A stretch of DNA of 64,000 bases from RGIG6919 sp045531905 (GTDB lineage Bacteria; Bacillota; Clostridia; Lachnospirales; Lachnospiraceae): NCBI GenBank assembly GCA_045531905.1, contig JAZSEY010000021.1, positions 44,956 to 108,955 on the forward strand, given 5' to 3'. Numbering within the stretch: position 1 is the first letter of the stretch; each line of letters begins with the position of its first letter. The notes under the pieces are model-generated. The model was not told the origin of the DNA. It saw nothing but the letters and a program-made list of their open reading frames with translations, and searched no databases. Positions 16,028 through 25,066 of the stretch are shown in pieces. The position numbers and the translations under genes are program-made.

Positions 16028-18400
16028 ATGACAAAGAAAGGGAAAAGGGTGAAAAGAATGATGGGAATATTTGCGGCATGTGCAATCATATTGCTTTGCC
16101 TTTTCTTTGGCTATAGAGAAAAATTGTTTTGCGAAACAAGCACTGATTTTAGATACCCAATGCGTTTTCAAAAAACATTAGGTAAATATGATATGTTTCA
16201 TCGTTTATTGGATGAGGAAAATGGTTTTGCTATTCCTGGGCTTTGCGTAACCAATGTGACCCCTGATGTTGAGGTAACAAAAAATGGTGAGGTTATCCGC
16301 TATGCAGATGTTGAAAACCAGATGTCTGAGCATATGGTTCCACAGGGTATTTGCTTTGCTGATGACTACGTTGTGTTATCAGCTTACGATAGCGAAGGTA
16401 AGCATAATTCCGTATTGTATGTGCTTTCTAAGGAGAACCGAGAATATCTGACGACGATAGTACTTGAGGACAAAAACCACGTAGGTGGTGTTGCCTATGA
16501 TGGCGAGCATTTGTGGATTGCAAAAAGTGGAGACAATGCATTAAGCTGTATTTCCTATGAGCGGATTCATGCGGCGGTAAATCTAAAGGAAGACAGTGTT
16601 GGTGTTGTATATGATGCAACCTATGCCATTAGTTGCAGGGCTTCTTTTGTGGATTATTATGATGGCATGCTCTGGGTTGGGGTGTTCGAAAAAGAAGGAC
16701 AAGGTGTTAGTGTGCTCAGAGGTTTTTCCTTAGAAAAACACGAAGGCACAACGGGGCTTTTTCCGAAGGATGAATTGTTTTTACCTGAACTTGCAAATGG
16801 TGCCGCAATTTTAGATGTTGCAGGGGCGACCTATTTGATGGTGGATTCTTCCCATGGCCGCAATCGGGATTCAAAGGTTCGTATTTATAAGTTGAATATG
16901 AATGGTGATGATTACGAAAATGCCATATGTCAGTTCTGTACAGAATATGTATTTCCACCTATGGTGGAGGAAGTGTCGGTTGATGGTGATGTGGCTTACT
17001 TTGTTTTTGAGTCTGCTGCTACAAAGTACAGTGGTGATTGGTTCTATCGATGCAAATATCCTGTGGACAGGGTTTGTGCTATGCCACTTGAAAAACTACT
17101 CAGTTGGATAGATGAAAAGCCACAGATAGAACAGGTGTTGGCAACAGCAGAAAAAGAGTTAGATCCTCGGTTACAATATCATATAACCGCTTCTGCAGAA
17201 GCGAAACAGATTCCTACCTATTACCTAACATTAAAGAACAAAGTACAGATGTTATACAATCCGGATACAGCCCATTTGTTGTCTAATGTCACCAGGGATA
17301 TGGTAGATGTGCAGGCTGGAATACAGATTGGTGACGCAGGTTGGCACGATACCATGGCAAAAAATGGATATGGCAGCTTGCAAAGCTTTCGACATGACGA
17401 TTTAAAGATGACTGATACGCTGATATCCACCATAGATGTGGTAATGGGAATTGTAAGAAAATCCTCTTATAATGGCAAGGAGAAATTCAACATTTTGATA
17501 GGTATCGAGGGACAGGATCAAGATGTGTTAATTGAATACGAGAAACAGCAAAACTATGCATATCAGAATGATGTTGTTGCAGGATTTTATGATAACGCAT
17601 GGGCCTTATATGAGCGTTTACAGAGCTTGACTTTCGATGTTCCTGTTATTGTGTCAGAAGAAAATGGGATGCAATCTGTTCAGTATCAAAAAATGCTGTT
17701 GGCAGACATGATGAATCTTATGAAGTCAGAAGACAGTCGTTTTACACTGACAGTAACTGGTGCGGGAATTGGTGGTGGCCTTGCTGATATTTTGGTAGGT
17801 AAGATTTTGATGCCACAAGGCTTGTATGAAGGAAATGTGAATTGTTATACCTTTGATGCCTGTGCTACTGTAAAACACAACGATTATAATGGTACTAATA
17901 TCTTTAATATTGTAAAGCAGGAGACATCAAGACGTTATTTACAAGGAAAGGCAGTATATGGAAGAACTGTTCTGCCGGCAGCAGATGGATATATGACCAA
18001 TAGCACATATGGTATTTTAAGTGCTACTGAGGGCATGAAGCTAAACCGTAATTGCTTTGGTGATTATCAAACAATACGGTCAGATTTGAGCGTGATTGTG
18101 GAATCAGACGCCTGTGCTGTGATCAGTGAGAGATTACAGAGTAAATCCTTAAAAGTGCAGGGTGAATTGGTTGTGCATGGAGATTTGGTAGCAGATGCTG
18201 TGAGCATTGAAAATGGACTTGTATACGTGGATGGTATTTGTGCTATTGCAAAAGATGTGGAAAATCCAGTAGAAGCATTGACAATATTCGGAGAACATGC
18301 AAGATTAGAGGTGTCGGGAACAATGGACACTTCCTATTACTGTTATACAGCGAAGACAGGACAGCACGTTTTTTATTACCCTGACAAAAACGATGAATGA
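16028..18400 (+). CDS. Membrane-anchored protein with degenerate lipase-3-like domain
   Basis: 790 residues. A basic N-terminus and one membrane helix (MMGIFAACAIILLCLFFGY) suggest an anchored exported protein. Residues about 95-330 show repeating short strands (GVAYDGEHLWIAKSGDNAL, SCRASFVDYYDGMLWVGVF) that look like a beta-propeller. From about 490 the pattern matches class-3 lipases: FNILIGIEGQ, VVAGFYDNAWALYERL, LTVTGAGIGGGLADI, VNCYTFDACA. The nucleophile elbow GxSxG reads G578-A-G-I-G582, so the serine is glycine, and the following Asp region (FNIVKQETSRRY) lacks a clear Asp. A Gly/Val-rich strand region ends the protein. It is therefore probably a binding or structural protein. Start ATG 16028 after GTGAG; GTG 16016 is possible. 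Confidence 0.7.
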   Translation: MTKKGKRVKRMMGIFAACAIILLCLFFGYREKLFCETSTDFRYPMRFQKTLGKYDMFHRLLDEENGFAIPGLCVTNVTPDVEVTKNGEVIRYADVENQMSEHMVPQGICFADDYVVLSAYDSEGKHNSVLYVLSKENREYLTTIVLEDKNHVGGVAYDGEHLWIAKSGDNALSCISYERIHAAVNLKEDSVGVVYDATYAISCRASFVDYYDGMLWVGVFEKEGQGVSVLRGFSLEKHEGTTGLFPKDELFLPELANGAAILDVAGATYLMVDSSHGRNRDSKVRIYKLNMNGDDYENAICQFCTEYVFPPMVEEVSVDGDVAYFVFESAATKYSGDWFYRCKYPVDRVCAMPLEKLLSWIDEKPQIEQVLATAEKELDPRLQYHITASAEAKQIPTYYLTLKNKVQMLYNPDTAHLLSNVTRDMVDVQAGIQIGDAGWHDTMAKNGYGSLQSFRHDDLKMTDTLISTIDVVMGIVRKSSYNGKEKFNILIGIEGQDQDVLIEYEKQQNYAYQNDVVAGFYDNAWALYERLQSLTFDVPVIVSEENGMQSVQYQKMLLADMMNLMKSEDSRFTLTVTGAGIGGGLADILVGKILMPQGLYEGNVNCYTFDACATVKHNDYNGTNIFNIVKQETSRRYLQGKAVYGRTVLPAADGYMTNSTYGILSATEGMKLNRNCFGDYQTIRSDLSVIVESDACAVISERLQSKSLKVQGELVVHGDLVADAVSIENGLVYVDGICAIAKDVENPVEALTIFGEHARLEVSGTMDTSYYCYTAKTGQHVFYYPDKNDE

Positions 18401-18417
18401 GATAGATTGGAAGCAAA

Positions 18418-21063
18418 ATGAAGAAAATTGTAATTGGAATGTTGGCACATGTAGATGCGGGAAAAACAACATTATCAGAGGGAATTTTATATACGGCAGG
18501 TGCCATTCGCAAGGTGGGAAGAGTGGACCATCAAGATGCATTTTTGGATAACATTTCTTTGGAAAGAGAACGTGGCATTACTATCTTTTCCAAGCAGGCT
18601 ATGTTTACCTGGGAGGATATGGAAGTGACACTGTTAGACACTCCGGGACATGTGGATTTTTCTGCGGAGATGGAACGGACTTTGCAGGTGTTGGATTATG
18701 CCGTGCTGGTGATTAGTGGAACAGATGGCGTACAAAGTCATACGAGAACACTCTGGGAATTATTGCACCGATACGGAATCCCGACATTTCTGTTCATCAA
18801 TAAAATGGACATGCAGGGAACAGAAAAAGAAGCACTAATGGAAACTCTGACTAAGCAGTTAGACGGTATGTGTGTGGATTTTTCTGATACAGAAACAGAG
18901 GATTTTTATGAGCATTGCGCCATGGGAAGTGAAACTTGCCTGGAACATTTTTTAGAGCACGGTCATTTGGAACAATCTCAGATTGTAGAATTGATTGCAG
19001 AGCGAAAACTATTTCCATGTCTGTTTGGTTCTGCCCTCAAATTAGAAGGCGTAGACACCTTGTTAAACTGTCTGTATACATATACCAGACAACCTGTTTA
19101 TGGTGCAGAATTTAGTGCTCGCGTGTTTAAGATTAGTAGAGATGAAGCAGGAAATGTATTGGCATATATGAAAGTGACTGGTGGTTGTCTGTCAGTAAAA
19201 GATGTATTGCAGATAGGCGAACAATCAGAAAAGGTGGACCAGCTTCGGGCGTATTCCGGTGCAAAATACACATTGTTAGATAAGGCTGAGGCGGGGACTA
19301 TTTGCGCGGCCAAAGGTCTAGAGCATGTAAGTTGCGGCATGGGGCTGGGAGCGACAACGGACCACATAGGGACCGTGTTGGAGCCGGTGCTTGACTATCG
19401 TGTCATATTGCCTGACGGTGTGGATGCATTTATTTTTATGAAAAAACTAAATGTATTACAACAAGAAGATCCAACTCTTCGTGTGTCATGGAAGGAAAAC
19501 ACAAAAGAAATTCATGTTCGCCTGATGGGTATGATACAGTTGGAGATTTTAAAACGTGTGATTTTAGAGCGGTTTGATACGGAGGTTACTTTTGATGCCG
19601 GAAGTATTATGTATAAAGAGACGTTAAAGTCGGCAGTGGAAGGCGTTGGACATTACGAACCATTAAAACATTATGCAGAAGTGCATTTGTGGATGGAACC
19701 TTTACCAAAGGGGAGTGGTTTGGAGTTTGCTTTAGATTGCAGAGAAGATGTGTTGGATAAAAATTGGCAACGGCTGATTTATACGCATTTGATGGAAAAG
19801 GAACATTTAGGCGTATTAACTGGTTCCCCTCTGACAGATATGCGAGTGACTGTGATTGCCGGAAAGGCGCATTTGAAGCATACAGAAGGTGGCGATTTTA
19901 GACAGGCTACATACCGTGCCATTCGTCAGGGCATGATGATGGCGGAGAGTGTATTGTTGGAGCCTGTGTATCGGTTCTATTTAGAACTGCCAACAGAAAA
20001 TGTGGGACGCGCAATGGCAGATATTGAACAAATGCATGGTAGTTTTGAAGCACCTATGATTGATGGTGAACTGGCGATATTAAAAGGAACTGCTCCGGTG
20101 GCGACTATGCAAAACTATCAGGCGACGGTTGCATCTTATACCAAAGGTTTGGGAAAATGTGCACTGACCTTGGATGGCTATGCACCATGCCATAATCAGG
20201 ATGAAGTGATTGCCAAGAAAGGTTATCATCCGGATGAGGATATGGAAAATCCGAGTTGTTCTGTGTTCTGTGCTCACGGAGCTGGCTATCTTGTGCCTTG
20301 GCATGATGTCTATGACAATATGCATGTGGAAGGCAGAATGGCAAAGGAGAACGCCAAACTGACAGAACCAAAGCAGGAAATGATCAACGAAATGCGCAGG
20401 AAAAAATCCATCATCGATGATTTGGATTATCGTGGTGGAGCTGTATTAGATCAAGAATTGGAGGCGATTTTTAATCGCACCTACGGTGGTGGCAAGGATG
20501 ACAAACGTAAGAAATATGCTAATACATCAAAGGCATTAGGTCACGAAACAGTAAAGTCGTCGTATAAGCCGAAACCGAAACTGCCGGAATGTCTTCTTGT
20601 AGATGGATACAATGTAATTTTTGCTTGGGAACAGTTAAAGACTTTGGCTGAGCAGGATTTAGGTGCTGCCAGGGATGAATTGATTTCCATATTGTCTAAT
20701 TATCATGGATTTCGCAGTGGACTGTTAATATTGGTATTTGATGCTTACAAGGTAAAGGGCAATCCAGGTGAGGTGTATTACCAGGATAATATTTATGTTG
20801 TGTATACGAAGGAAGCAGAGACCGCAGATATGTATATAGAACGCGCTACCCATGAAAAAGCGAAGGATTATGATATTACAGTTGCGACCTCAGATGCATT
20901 AGAACAGTTGATTGTGATGGGGCAGGGAGCAAAGCGTATTTCATCTCGTGAGTTGGCATACGAGATTGAACAAACTATAGCAAGTCATATGGCGCAATTT
21001 GAAGAAAAAAAGAAGGAAGAATTTGTAAAAATATTAACAGAAGTGAAACCGTTTGTGGTATAA
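18418..21063 (+). CDS. TetM/EF-G-like GTPase fused to a Rae1/YacP NYN nuclease
   Basis: 881 residues in two parts. Residues 1-640 are a translational GTPase of the ribosome-protection type: G1 HVDAGKTT (11-18), G3 DTPGH (74-78), G4 NKMD (128-131), then beta-barrel and EF-G III-V-like domains (LLEPVYRFYLELP, MHGSFEAPMIDGE). Where TetM has its tetracycline-displacing loop, this protein has KHTEGGDFRQA, so tetracycline resistance should not be assumed. After a Lys-rich linker, residues 722-881 are a YacP/Rae1 NYN domain: LLVDGYNVIF (D729), LVFDAY (D775), ETADMYIE (D804), VATSDALEQ (D826). Rae1 in Bacillus is a separate ribosomal A-site mRNA endonuclease. The fusion suggests ribosome-directed mRNA cleavage; this is inference. 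Confidence 0.9.
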   Translation: MKKIVIGMLAHVDAGKTTLSEGILYTAGAIRKVGRVDHQDAFLDNISLERERGITIFSKQAMFTWEDMEVTLLDTPGHVDFSAEMERTLQVLDYAVLVISGTDGVQSHTRTLWELLHRYGIPTFLFINKMDMQGTEKEALMETLTKQLDGMCVDFSDTETEDFYEHCAMGSETCLEHFLEHGHLEQSQIVELIAERKLFPCLFGSALKLEGVDTLLNCLYTYTRQPVYGAEFSARVFKISRDEAGNVLAYMKVTGGCLSVKDVLQIGEQSEKVDQLRAYSGAKYTLLDKAEAGTICAAKGLEHVSCGMGLGATTDHIGTVLEPVLDYRVILPDGVDAFIFMKKLNVLQQEDPTLRVSWKENTKEIHVRLMGMIQLEILKRVILERFDTEVTFDAGSIMYKETLKSAVEGVGHYEPLKHYAEVHLWMEPLPKGSGLEFALDCREDVLDKNWQRLIYTHLMEKEHLGVLTGSPLTDMRVTVIAGKAHLKHTEGGDFRQATYRAIRQGMMMAESVLLEPVYRFYLELPTENVGRAMADIEQMHGSFEAPMIDGELAILKGTAPVATMQNYQATVASYTKGLGKCALTLDGYAPCHNQDEVIAKKGYHPDEDMENPSCSVFCAHGAGYLVPWHDVYDNMHVEGRMAKENAKLTEPKQEMINEMRRKKSIIDDLDYRGGAVLDQELEAIFNRTYGGGKDDKRKKYANTSKALGHETVKSSYKPKPKLPECLLVDGYNVIFAWEQLKTLAEQDLGAARDELISILSNYHGFRSGLLILVFDAYKVKGNPGEVYYQDNIYVVYTKEAETADMYIERATHEKAKDYDITVATSDALEQLIVMGQGAKRISSRELAYEIEQTIASHMAQFEEKKKEEFVKILTEVKPFVV

Positions 21064-21114
21064 TATGAACACTTGGCGAGGTGTTTGCGAGCCTAGTGAG
21101 AATATATGCCCTTG

Positions 21115-21123
21115 TGGTATAAT
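21115..21123 (+). promoter_or_regulatory. Extended -10 promoter of the BspA-like gene
   Basis: TGGTATAAT is an extended -10 located 50 bases before the start codon at 21174; a weak -35 (TAGTGA) stands 17 bases upstream. A second TGGTATAAT occurs at 21056-21064 across the stop codon of the previous gene, so there may be two start sites. Confidence 0.5.
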
Positions 21124-21173
21124 GTAATTTAGTGACTGTTGTATGATGTTTGTAATATGGAGAGAAGGTTACA

Positions 21174-23468
21174 ATGGGTATGGGAAAGAGAATGGTGAAT
21201 AGAATAACGGCAGTTGTGTTAGCTGGAATACTGGCGTTTAGTGGTGCAGGCATGCCTGTTCGAGCTGAAGAAGTAGCTGCGTCAAATGTACCAGTGGTAG
21301 ATACAGTGAGTAGACATATTTACGCCAACGGTCTTCCGATTGTTCTGGAGAGTGCTGGTGAGAGCCAAGGTGCTGTCCTGACCATGATTAAGTATTATGA
21401 TGGAGAGGGTGCGGTGCCTTTGGATTTGGATCCTGATACAGATGGTGTTCAGACACAGGCTAATTTGAGTGCGTACACAGTCTTTGGTGGTGGTACAGCT
21501 GATATTGATGGCGGTACTTCGGTAACGATGACAGGTGGTGCAGTCATGGCGATTTATGGTGGTGGTGCCAGTGATACAACAGTTGGCAGTTCGACGATAG
21601 AAATTACAGGTGGAACAGTAGGTTCCAGTGTATGTGCAGGTTCTCATAACGGTACTGCTGACAACACATATGGTGTTACTGGACAGAAGAATGGATTTAT
21701 CTATATCGGTGCTCCTGGTGTGGTAAATGCAAATAGTTTTGACAATGTGTTCTACAAGTTGGATGGACAGGCATGGACTGTAAAAGGTAATGTTACAGCT
21801 CCATCAAACTGTAGCATTAGTATTGCAGAAAATGAAGTGTTAAAGATTGCGTATGGCAATGTATTGTCATTGCCTTCCGGTGCAGGTTTGAACAACTCTG
21901 GAGTTGTGACCATTGAGAATGAGAATTGTCTTATCGGTGATGGTAACGTATATGGAACAGGTAAATTTTATCTCAATCAGGTGATAGAAGATATGATAAC
22001 TGTTCCAGTTGATTTAGAGTATACAGGTGAAGATTTAACAGAACTTGCTATGTCTCAGATTGGTTGTGTTGCACCTAACGAGGGCTTTACGATTATGAAC
22101 GCTAAGTTTGCATATAACATCTCTAATTGGGAGATGAGCATTGCTCCAAACATGGTAAAAGATGCAGGCGATTATGTGGTTACATACTCTGACGGAACAC
22201 AATCGGTTTCTAAATTATTTTCGGTGATAATCAGAGAGAAAGAAAAAACCGTAATTACAAATGCAAAAACATATGCAACAAGTTATGTGTATTCTGGAGA
22301 GGCGATACCTTCCCCTAAGGCTACAGATTTTACTGTCAGTGCAGGTGCCGGAGAGATATCGTTTGAGTGGTATGATAAGAATGGTTTGAAGTTAGAAAAG
22401 GCACCAGTGATGGCTGGTAATTATACATTGCGAATAGTAGTAGCAGAGAGTGTTTTTTTGGCTGCAAACGCATTAAATGTGGATGTGGTTATCAGAAAGG
22501 CAGGTATGCCAAAGGAATTACCGGCGTTTGCGATGACTGTGACGAATGATGTCACAACCGTTTCAGAAGTGGCACTTCCAGACAATTGGACTTGGGATTC
22601 GACATCAGCAAAAATGGCGATTCCATCCGGCGGTCGTGTGGAGGCAACAGCCAATTATGTAGGTAGTGATGCTGCAAACTATCAGAATACTACAGCACAG
22701 ATTATTATTCGTAGAGATGCTTGTACATTGGTTCAGGTGGAGAAGGTAGCACCAACTGCCACGACAAGTGGTCGGGAAGCGTATTGGACATGTACAGTGT
22801 GTGGAAAGAATTTTGCTGATGCAGAAGGTACAACAGAGATTTCGGATTTGACTGTGTTAGATATCCCTGCATTGGGTGCTCCTGCAAAGGGTACAATGAT
22901 TTCTGATGAAGATGGTCATGTGACATATCGAGTTACCAAGGCTGGACTTACAGGTGGTACGGTAGAATATGTGATGTCTACCAATAAGAAACTGAAAAAG
23001 GCAATCATCCAAGATGTTGTGACAATAGATGGTATTACCTATCAAATTACTAGCATAGCGAAGGATGCTTTTAAGAATAGTAGTATTACTTCAGTGGTAA
23101 TTGGAAAGAATGTAAAGACCATTGGTGCAAATGCATTTTACGGTTGTAAGAAACTTGCAAAGGTAACCATCGGTAATGCGGTAACAGCGATTGACAGTAA
23201 GGCATTTTATAAGTGTATTGCATTAACTAAGTTGACGATTCCGAGCAAGGTTAAGAGTATTGGCGCAAATGCATTTAATGGTTGTAAAAAACTTAAGACC
23301 ATTACCATTAAGACAACAAAACTTACTAAGAAAAATATTGGAAAAAATGCATTTAAGGGTGTATACAGTAAGGCTACCGTAAAGGTTCCAAAAAAGAAAT
23401 ATAAGACCTATGTTAACATTCTAAAGACTAAAGGTTTTGGAAAGAAAGTAAAATATAAGAAGTTTTAA
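21174..23468 (+). CDS. Secreted BspA-like leucine-rich-repeat protein
   Basis: 764 residues with a signal peptide (MVNRITAVVLAGILAFSGAG, cleavage after VRA). An early Gly/Thr-rich part (VFGGGTADIDGGTSVTMTGG) resembles short beta-repeats, the middle has Ig-like strands and a HAK-type CTVCGKNFAD segment, and the last 160 residues carry three BspA-type LRR_5 units (SVVIGKNVKTIGANAFYGCKK pattern). The end is Lys-rich, without a sortase motif or membrane anchor. Such proteins mediate surface attachment in gut bacteria. It shares its C-terminal architecture with the protein at 30106-32007. Start ATG 21174 after AGAAGG. Confidence 0.85.
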   Translation: MGMGKRMVNRITAVVLAGILAFSGAGMPVRAEEVAASNVPVVDTVSRHIYANGLPIVLESAGESQGAVLTMIKYYDGEGAVPLDLDPDTDGVQTQANLSAYTVFGGGTADIDGGTSVTMTGGAVMAIYGGGASDTTVGSSTIEITGGTVGSSVCAGSHNGTADNTYGVTGQKNGFIYIGAPGVVNANSFDNVFYKLDGQAWTVKGNVTAPSNCSISIAENEVLKIAYGNVLSLPSGAGLNNSGVVTIENENCLIGDGNVYGTGKFYLNQVIEDMITVPVDLEYTGEDLTELAMSQIGCVAPNEGFTIMNAKFAYNISNWEMSIAPNMVKDAGDYVVTYSDGTQSVSKLFSVIIREKEKTVITNAKTYATSYVYSGEAIPSPKATDFTVSAGAGEISFEWYDKNGLKLEKAPVMAGNYTLRIVVAESVFLAANALNVDVVIRKAGMPKELPAFAMTVTNDVTTVSEVALPDNWTWDSTSAKMAIPSGGRVEATANYVGSDAANYQNTTAQIIIRRDACTLVQVEKVAPTATTSGREAYWTCTVCGKNFADAEGTTEISDLTVLDIPALGAPAKGTMISDEDGHVTYRVTKAGLTGGTVEYVMSTNKKLKKAIIQDVVTIDGITYQITSIAKDAFKNSSITSVVIGKNVKTIGANAFYGCKKLAKVTIGNAVTAIDSKAFYKCIALTKLTIPSKVKSIGANAFNGCKKLKTITIKTTKLTKKNIGKNAFKGVYSKATVKVPKKKYKTYVNILKTKGFGKKVKYKKF

Positions 23469-23480
23469 TCAGTAAACAAC

Positions 23481-23515
23481 AAGAACCTCTTCAATTGATG
23501 AAGAGGTTCTTATTA
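23481..23515 (+). terminator. Bidirectional terminator
   Basis: A perfect 12-base stem AAGAACCTCTTC/GAAGAGGTTCTT with a seven-base loop lies between the BspA-like gene and the oppositely oriented tRNA. AT-rich tails on both sides fit termination of both transcripts. Confidence 0.8.
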
Positions 23516-23544
23516 TTATAATAAATATGTAATTGTTTAAAACA

Positions 23545-23618
23545 TCGGGGTGACGCGATTCGAACGCGCGACCTCTTAGTCCCGAACCAAGCGCTCTACC
23601 AAGCTGAGCCACACCCCG
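23545..23618 (-). tRNA. tRNA-Pro (CGG)
   Basis: The reverse strand gives a complete cloverleaf: acceptor CGGGGTG/CACCCCG, D stem GCTC/GAGC, anticodon stem CTTGG/CTAAG with loop TTCGGGA (anticodon CGG), and T arm GCGCG-TTCGAAT-CGCGT. Discriminator A; the 3' CCA is not encoded. CGG decodes CCG proline codons. Confidence 0.95.
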
Positions 23619-23684
23619 TCGATTGCTACGTCATATTATAAGACCGATTGGCAAGTTTTGCAAGGGGCATGTGAATTCGCAGGG

Positions 23685-23713
23685 TTGTCATTCCATTGCA
23701 AATAAGATATAAT
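23685..23713 (+). promoter_or_regulatory. Promoter of the CpXC gene
   Basis: TTGTCA (23685-23690) and TATAAT (23708-23713) are spaced by 17 bases, 42 bases before the ATG. Confidence 0.75.
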
Positions 23714-23754
23714 AAAAATGTTGTGAGAAGGGTTACAACAAAGGAGGACGCATT

Positions 23755-24459
23755 ATGGAGAACGTAAGAGAACAGGAAGTAGAATGTCCTGAGTGTGGTA
23801 AAAAACATACAGTTAAGATGTATGAAAGAATCAATGTGACAGAGAATCCACATTTAAAGAGAAGTATTTTAAAGAATGAATTATTCATGTTTAGATGTCC
23901 AGATTGTGGTATTGCGATGCCTATGACATACCCTTGTTTGATACAGGATACAGAACGAGGATATATGGTTTGGTACGTACCTGCTTTTGAGAGAACACAG
24001 ATGGAGAAGATATTTGCGTTCAATGATTCCGGTATGCAGTCAGATGAATATAAGGATTTTAATCATTACTATAGAACCCGTGTGGTAAGCAATACAAACT
24101 CTCTGATTGAGAAGATGTTAATCTTTGACGAAGATATGGATGACCGTGTTGTTGAAGTGTTAAAGGTAATGCTTGCTATGCAACTTCAGAACAAATATAA
24201 AGCGGATACAGTTAGAATTATATTGTTTGAAAGACTTGCCGATGGCAATTATGCTTTAACAGCACTTTTAAAGAATCATGAACCAGTTACCGTTGCCATG
24301 GATATGGATGAGTATTACAAACTCTATACCCGACATAAGGATTTCTTAATCGAGAATACTCCGGCTGGTTTCTCTATCATTCAGAGCAAGTGGGCAACAG
24401 AACGATATATAGAAATTATGAAAAAAGCCTCTAAGGGTAAAGGCAAAGGGAAGAAATAG
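23755..24459 (+). CDS. CpXC domain protein
   Basis: 234 residues. The N-terminus holds two CPxC knuckles, CPECGKKHTV and FRCPDCGIAMPM, the signature of the CpXC domain, probably a zinc site. The rest is alpha/beta with an acidic middle and a Lys/Gly tail. The function of the family is unknown. Monocistronic by its own promoter, AAGGAGG binding site and a following hairpin. Confidence 0.85.
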   Translation: MENVREQEVECPECGKKHTVKMYERINVTENPHLKRSILKNELFMFRCPDCGIAMPMTYPCLIQDTERGYMVWYVPAFERTQMEKIFAFNDSGMQSDEYKDFNHYYRTRVVSNTNSLIEKMLIFDEDMDDRVVEVLKVMLAMQLQNKYKADTVRIILFERLADGNYALTALLKNHEPVTVAMDMDEYYKLYTRHKDFLIENTPAGFSIIQSKWATERYIEIMKKASKGKGKGKK

Positions 24460-24493
24460 AGATATAAGTTCTGCAAGTATCATCTCTTTTTTA
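24458..24493 (+). terminator. Terminator after the CpXC gene
   Basis: Stem AGAGATATA with TATC-ATCTCT across about 11 bases, then a run of six T. It overlaps the stop codon. Confidence 0.6.
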
Positions 24494-24506
24494 TCATAGT
24501 ATACTT

Positions 24507-24724
24507 TTGTGTTGCTTTCTCATTTTTGATACCACGCACAAAAGTTTCGCAAATAGGGTTACAAGTGTTTCGGTGTAGCGTTTGCACTCTCCAAAATGCG
24601 TAACAGTACATAATGCCGTAAAATACACGGCATAAGTGCTGACGCATTTTGAGGTACACCTCAATCACTTGCAACCCTATTTGCGTATTTATGTGTGGAA
24701 TCAAATCAAGATAAAGCAACACAA
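24507..24724 (+). repeat. Long palindromic element E1
   Basis: About 218 bases able to fold into one long hairpin. The ends TTGTGTTGCTTT / AAAGCAACACAA are inverted repeats; a 20-base outer stem (24548-24567 with 24666-24685) has one mismatch; an inner loop region carries GTTTCGGTG, CAAAATGCGTAACAGTAC, GACGCATTTTGAGG and CACCTCAATC; the tip is ATGCCGT/ACGGCAT around a seven-base loop. The four inner boxes recur in E2. No transposase or credible coding frame is present; small open frames over it are by-products of the palindrome. It could be a miniature mobile element or a structured RNA. Confidence 0.8.
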
Positions 24725-24791
24725 TAGTATTTTTAATAGAAAAGGAGATGATACTTTAGTACTTATTTCTCTTAATAGTATTAAAATATAT

Positions 24792-25066
24792 TTGCTGTGT
24801 GATGGTATGAGACTTTTATTATCATATCACACACAAAACTTTCGAAACAAGAGGAGAGAATTTGATTGAGGTGAGCCTCAAAATGCGTCAGTCCTTATGG
24901 GGCTAGTGCATCTTTAGTAGATGTATTAGCCCCATTAGTACTGTTACGCATTTTGGGAGCGAAAGCATCTCACCGAAACAAATTACTCTCCTCCTGTTTC
25001 GCATAGCCTTTGTGTGTAATATGAAAAAAGTCATTATTTCTTCATTTTTATTCCCCACATTACATG
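24792..25066 (-). repeat. Long palindromic element E2, inverted relative to E1
   Basis: A relative of E1 on the opposite strand; outer limits are approximate. Outer stem 24843-24863 with 24980-25001 (one mismatch, one bulge) and tip stem ATGGGGCTA/TAGCCCCAT (24897-24905, 24927-24935) have sequences unrelated to those of E1, yet pair equally well. The inner boxes are kept: GATTGAGGTG, CCTCAAAATGCGTC, GTACTGTTACGCATTTTGG and CACCGAAAC. Between E1 and E2 lie about 65 AT-rich bases with nothing recognisable. The 25067-25106 remainder leads into the response regulator gene. Confidence 0.8.

Noticed and set aside
16028..18400. Active secreted lipase
   Set aside because: The nucleophile serine is replaced by glycine and the triad Asp is not found.
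18418..21063. Annotation as a tetracycline-resistance gene
   Set aside because: The GTPase half resembles TetM, but the key domain IV loop differs and a nuclease domain is fused; similarity alone does not support resistance.
24480..24869. Small open frames over the palindromic element E1 and the E1-E2 spacer
   Set aside because: They follow the two arms of the palindrome, have no convincing ribosome binding sites and no domain-like sequence.
24507..25066. CRISPR array or integron attC sites
   Set aside because: There are only two copies in opposite orientation, no regular spacers, no cas or integrase genes, and no GTTRRRY-type core.
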